Source: Rhizobium sp. RM
Lineage (GTDB): Bacteria > Pseudomonadota > Alphaproteobacteria > Rhizobiales > Rhizobiaceae
Reading direction: 5' to 3'
Length of the DNA stretch: 64,000 nt
NCBI RefSeq assembly: GCF_013390595.1
Contig: NZ_JACAWV010000024.1
Location: forward strand, 62,001 to 126,000
The notes beneath the pieces were generated by a model, which searched no databases, was not told where the DNA came from, and was given only the letters and a program-made list of their open reading frames with translations. Shown one piece after another: positions 62,883 to 64,000 of this stretch. How positions within the stretch are numbered: position 1 is the first letter of the stretch; each line of letters opens with the position of its first letter. The translations under genes were made by a program, and so were the position numbers.

Positions 62883-64000
62883 ATGAACATTACGAGATCC
62901 CTTTCGGATGCTATTCGCATTCCGTCGGCGTCAGAGACGCCGCTAATCTGTTTTTCGCATCTTCGTTGGGATTTTGTGTTGCAACGGCCACAGCATCTCA
63001 TGGAGCGCTTCGCAAAAACGCGGCAGGTGTTTTTCTTCGAAGAGTACATTCCGACTCAACACCATCTCGCCTATTTAGAAATACACCCATTCGAGGGAAC
63101 CAGCGTCAAAGCAGTTCGCCCACGGATACCAGATCATTGGACCCCAGAAGATCGTGAAATGGCGTTAGGTCGCCTCCTCGACGACTTGCTCGAATTGATT
63201 GGGTGTCGAAAACCGATCCTGTGGTTTTACACGCCAATGATGTTCGGCTTTGCGAGACATCTTGATGCGGCGGCGGTCATCTATGACTGCATGGATGAGT
63301 TGGCGAACTTCAAACTAGCCCCCTCGAATATGAAGTCGGCCGAACAAGCCTTGATGGCGAGAGCAGATGTCGTATTCACGGGAGGTATCAGCCTTTATGA
63401 AGCCAAAAGGGCGAGACACGACAACATACATGCCTTTCCATCCGGAGTAGACGTTCCTCATTTCCGCGCGGCGCGTGGTCACCTCGTGCAACCGCACGAT
63501 CAAATTCCTGTTCCCTCGCCGCGGTTGGGCTATTACGGCGTTATCGATGAACGCCTAGACCTGGAACTCTTAGAGGCGATTGCTCTGGCCCGGCCCGACT
63601 GGTCGTTCATACTGATTGGACCTGTCGTAAAAATCTCACCGGACGATTTGCCCCGTCACCCAAATATCCACTATCTGGGCCAGAAGGATTACGACGAACT
63701 CCCTAGCTATCTATTCGGTTGGGACGTCGCACTAATGCCTTTTGCACTCAATGAGGCAACCCGCTTCATCAGCCCGACCAAGACCCCCGAATATCTCGCA
63801 GCCGGTTGTCCGGTCGTCAGCACTCCAATCAAAGATGTGGTGCGCGGTTACGGCGAGGTGCCCGGAGTGTTCATTGCAGGCAATAGCGATGACTTTTTGA
63901 GCGCCTGCGAGGGCGCGTTGCGATTGACTGAGAGTGCCTTGGAATGGCTGCGGCCAGTCGATGACATTCTGTCCCGTTCATCCTGGGACAGCACGTTTGA
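62883..64000 (+). CDS. Glycosyltransferase, GT-B fold (partial, runs off the window)
   Basis: 372 codons without a stop before the window ends. The N-terminal ICFSHLRWDFVLQRPQHLME is typical of rhizobial GT1-type enzymes that accompany UDP-galactopyranose mutase. Later, VIYDCMDELANFKLAP, RLGYYGVIDERLDLELLE, LIGPVVKISPDDLP and the donor loop KTPEYLAAGCPVVSTP confirm a GT4-type fold. ATG 62883 has GAGGTG upstream. It starts 92 bp after the previous glycosyltransferase. Confidence 0.85.
   Translation, partial: MNITRSLSDAIRIPSASETPLICFSHLRWDFVLQRPQHLMERFAKTRQVFFFEEYIPTQHHLAYLEIHPFEGTSVKAVRPRIPDHWTPEDREMALGRLLDDLLELIGCRKPILWFYTPMMFGFARHLDAAAVIYDCMDELANFKLAPSNMKSAEQALMARADVVFTGGISLYEAKRARHDNIHAFPSGVDVPHFRAARGHLVQPHDQIPVPSPRLGYYGVIDERLDLELLEAIALARPDWSFILIGPVVKISPDDLPRHPNIHYLGQKDYDELPSYLFGWDVALMPFALNEATRFISPTKTPEYLAAGCPVVSTPIKDVVRGYGEVPGVFIAGNSDDFLSACEGALRLTESALEWLRPVDDILSRSSWDSTF

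Noticed and set aside
1..64000. CRISPR arrays, tRNA/rRNA genes, intact insertion sequences, replication origin
   Set aside because: Looked for regular short repeats, cloverleaf-like genes, transposase motifs and repABC-type genes; none was recognised.

Overview
The window reads as accessory DNA, probably from a plasmid or chromid, of an alphaproteobacterium of the Rhizobium/Agrobacterium/Sinorhizobium type. The grounds are the imuA-imuB-dnaE2 mutagenesis cassette behind a GTTC-N7-GTTC LexA box, an ExoD protein, DUF2934/DUF982/DUF6894-type small proteins, an HWE-family histidine kinase, an Omp25/31-type barrel and an EcfG-like sigma factor. No rRNA, tRNA, CRISPR array, replication gene or intact insertion sequence was recognised.

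The unifying signal is regulatory. Reading both strands by eye I found 19 intergenic copies of GGAAC, then exactly 17 nt, then GTT. This is the promoter pattern of the alphaproteobacterial general stress response (EcfG/RpoE2/SigT: GGAAC, 16-17 nt, CGTT). About two matches would be expected by chance in both strands of 64 kb. The sites precede glgX, glgA, a SemiSWEET sugar transporter, two paralogous Gly-zipper stress-protein cassettes, a PPC-domain protein, MgtC, a flavodoxin-like reductase, a flavoprotein-MOSC operon, a glycosyltransferase, a Crp/Fnr regulator and many tiny proteins. One lies immediately upstream of a putative small RNA that resembles Caulobacter GsrN. An EcfG-like sigma factor lies at 46 kb and an HWE kinase at 55-57 kb, but no phyR or nepR was seen.

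Layout: 0-4 kb, glycogen/trehalose metabolism (TreZ-like end, glgX, frameshifted glgA). 4.5-16 kb, small stress proteins, an HD hydrolase, a PmtA-like methyltransferase, two SDRs, a zinc alcohol dehydrogenase, SemiSWEET, nadE plus an isochorismatase-like hydrolase, an alpha/beta hydrolase, a HARP-like repeat protein and stress cassette 1. 16-19 kb, gene-poor DNA with a broken Crp/Fnr gene. 19-28.5 kb, an outer-membrane barrel, DUF4334, a PAS protein, OsmC, exonuclease III, ExoD and a DUF882 peptidase. 28.5-34.6 kb, the small RNA and the SOS mutasome operon. 35-42 kb, PPC and MgtC on divergent stress promoters, then an aa3-type oxidase operon with a subunit I-III fusion, a cytochrome c-tailed subunit II, CtaG and a triheme cytochrome. 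42-49.5 kb, small proteins, two Crp/Fnr regulators, the sigma factor, DUF892 and stress cassette 2. 49.7-55 kb, a PaoABC-type molybdenum aldehyde oxidoreductase with its XdhC and MocA-like maturation proteins. 55-58.5 kb, the HWE kinase and a junction of two broken genes. 58.5-64 kb, the flavoprotein-MOSC pair and two glycosyltransferases; the last runs off the window.

Gene decay is visible: one-base frameshifts in glgA and in a small membrane protein, a multiply broken Crp gene, an NTF2-like fragment, a collapsed small stress gene and two truncated genes abutting near 57.89 kb. Positions and residue numbers were counted by hand; family assignments rest on motif recognition, not on database searches.
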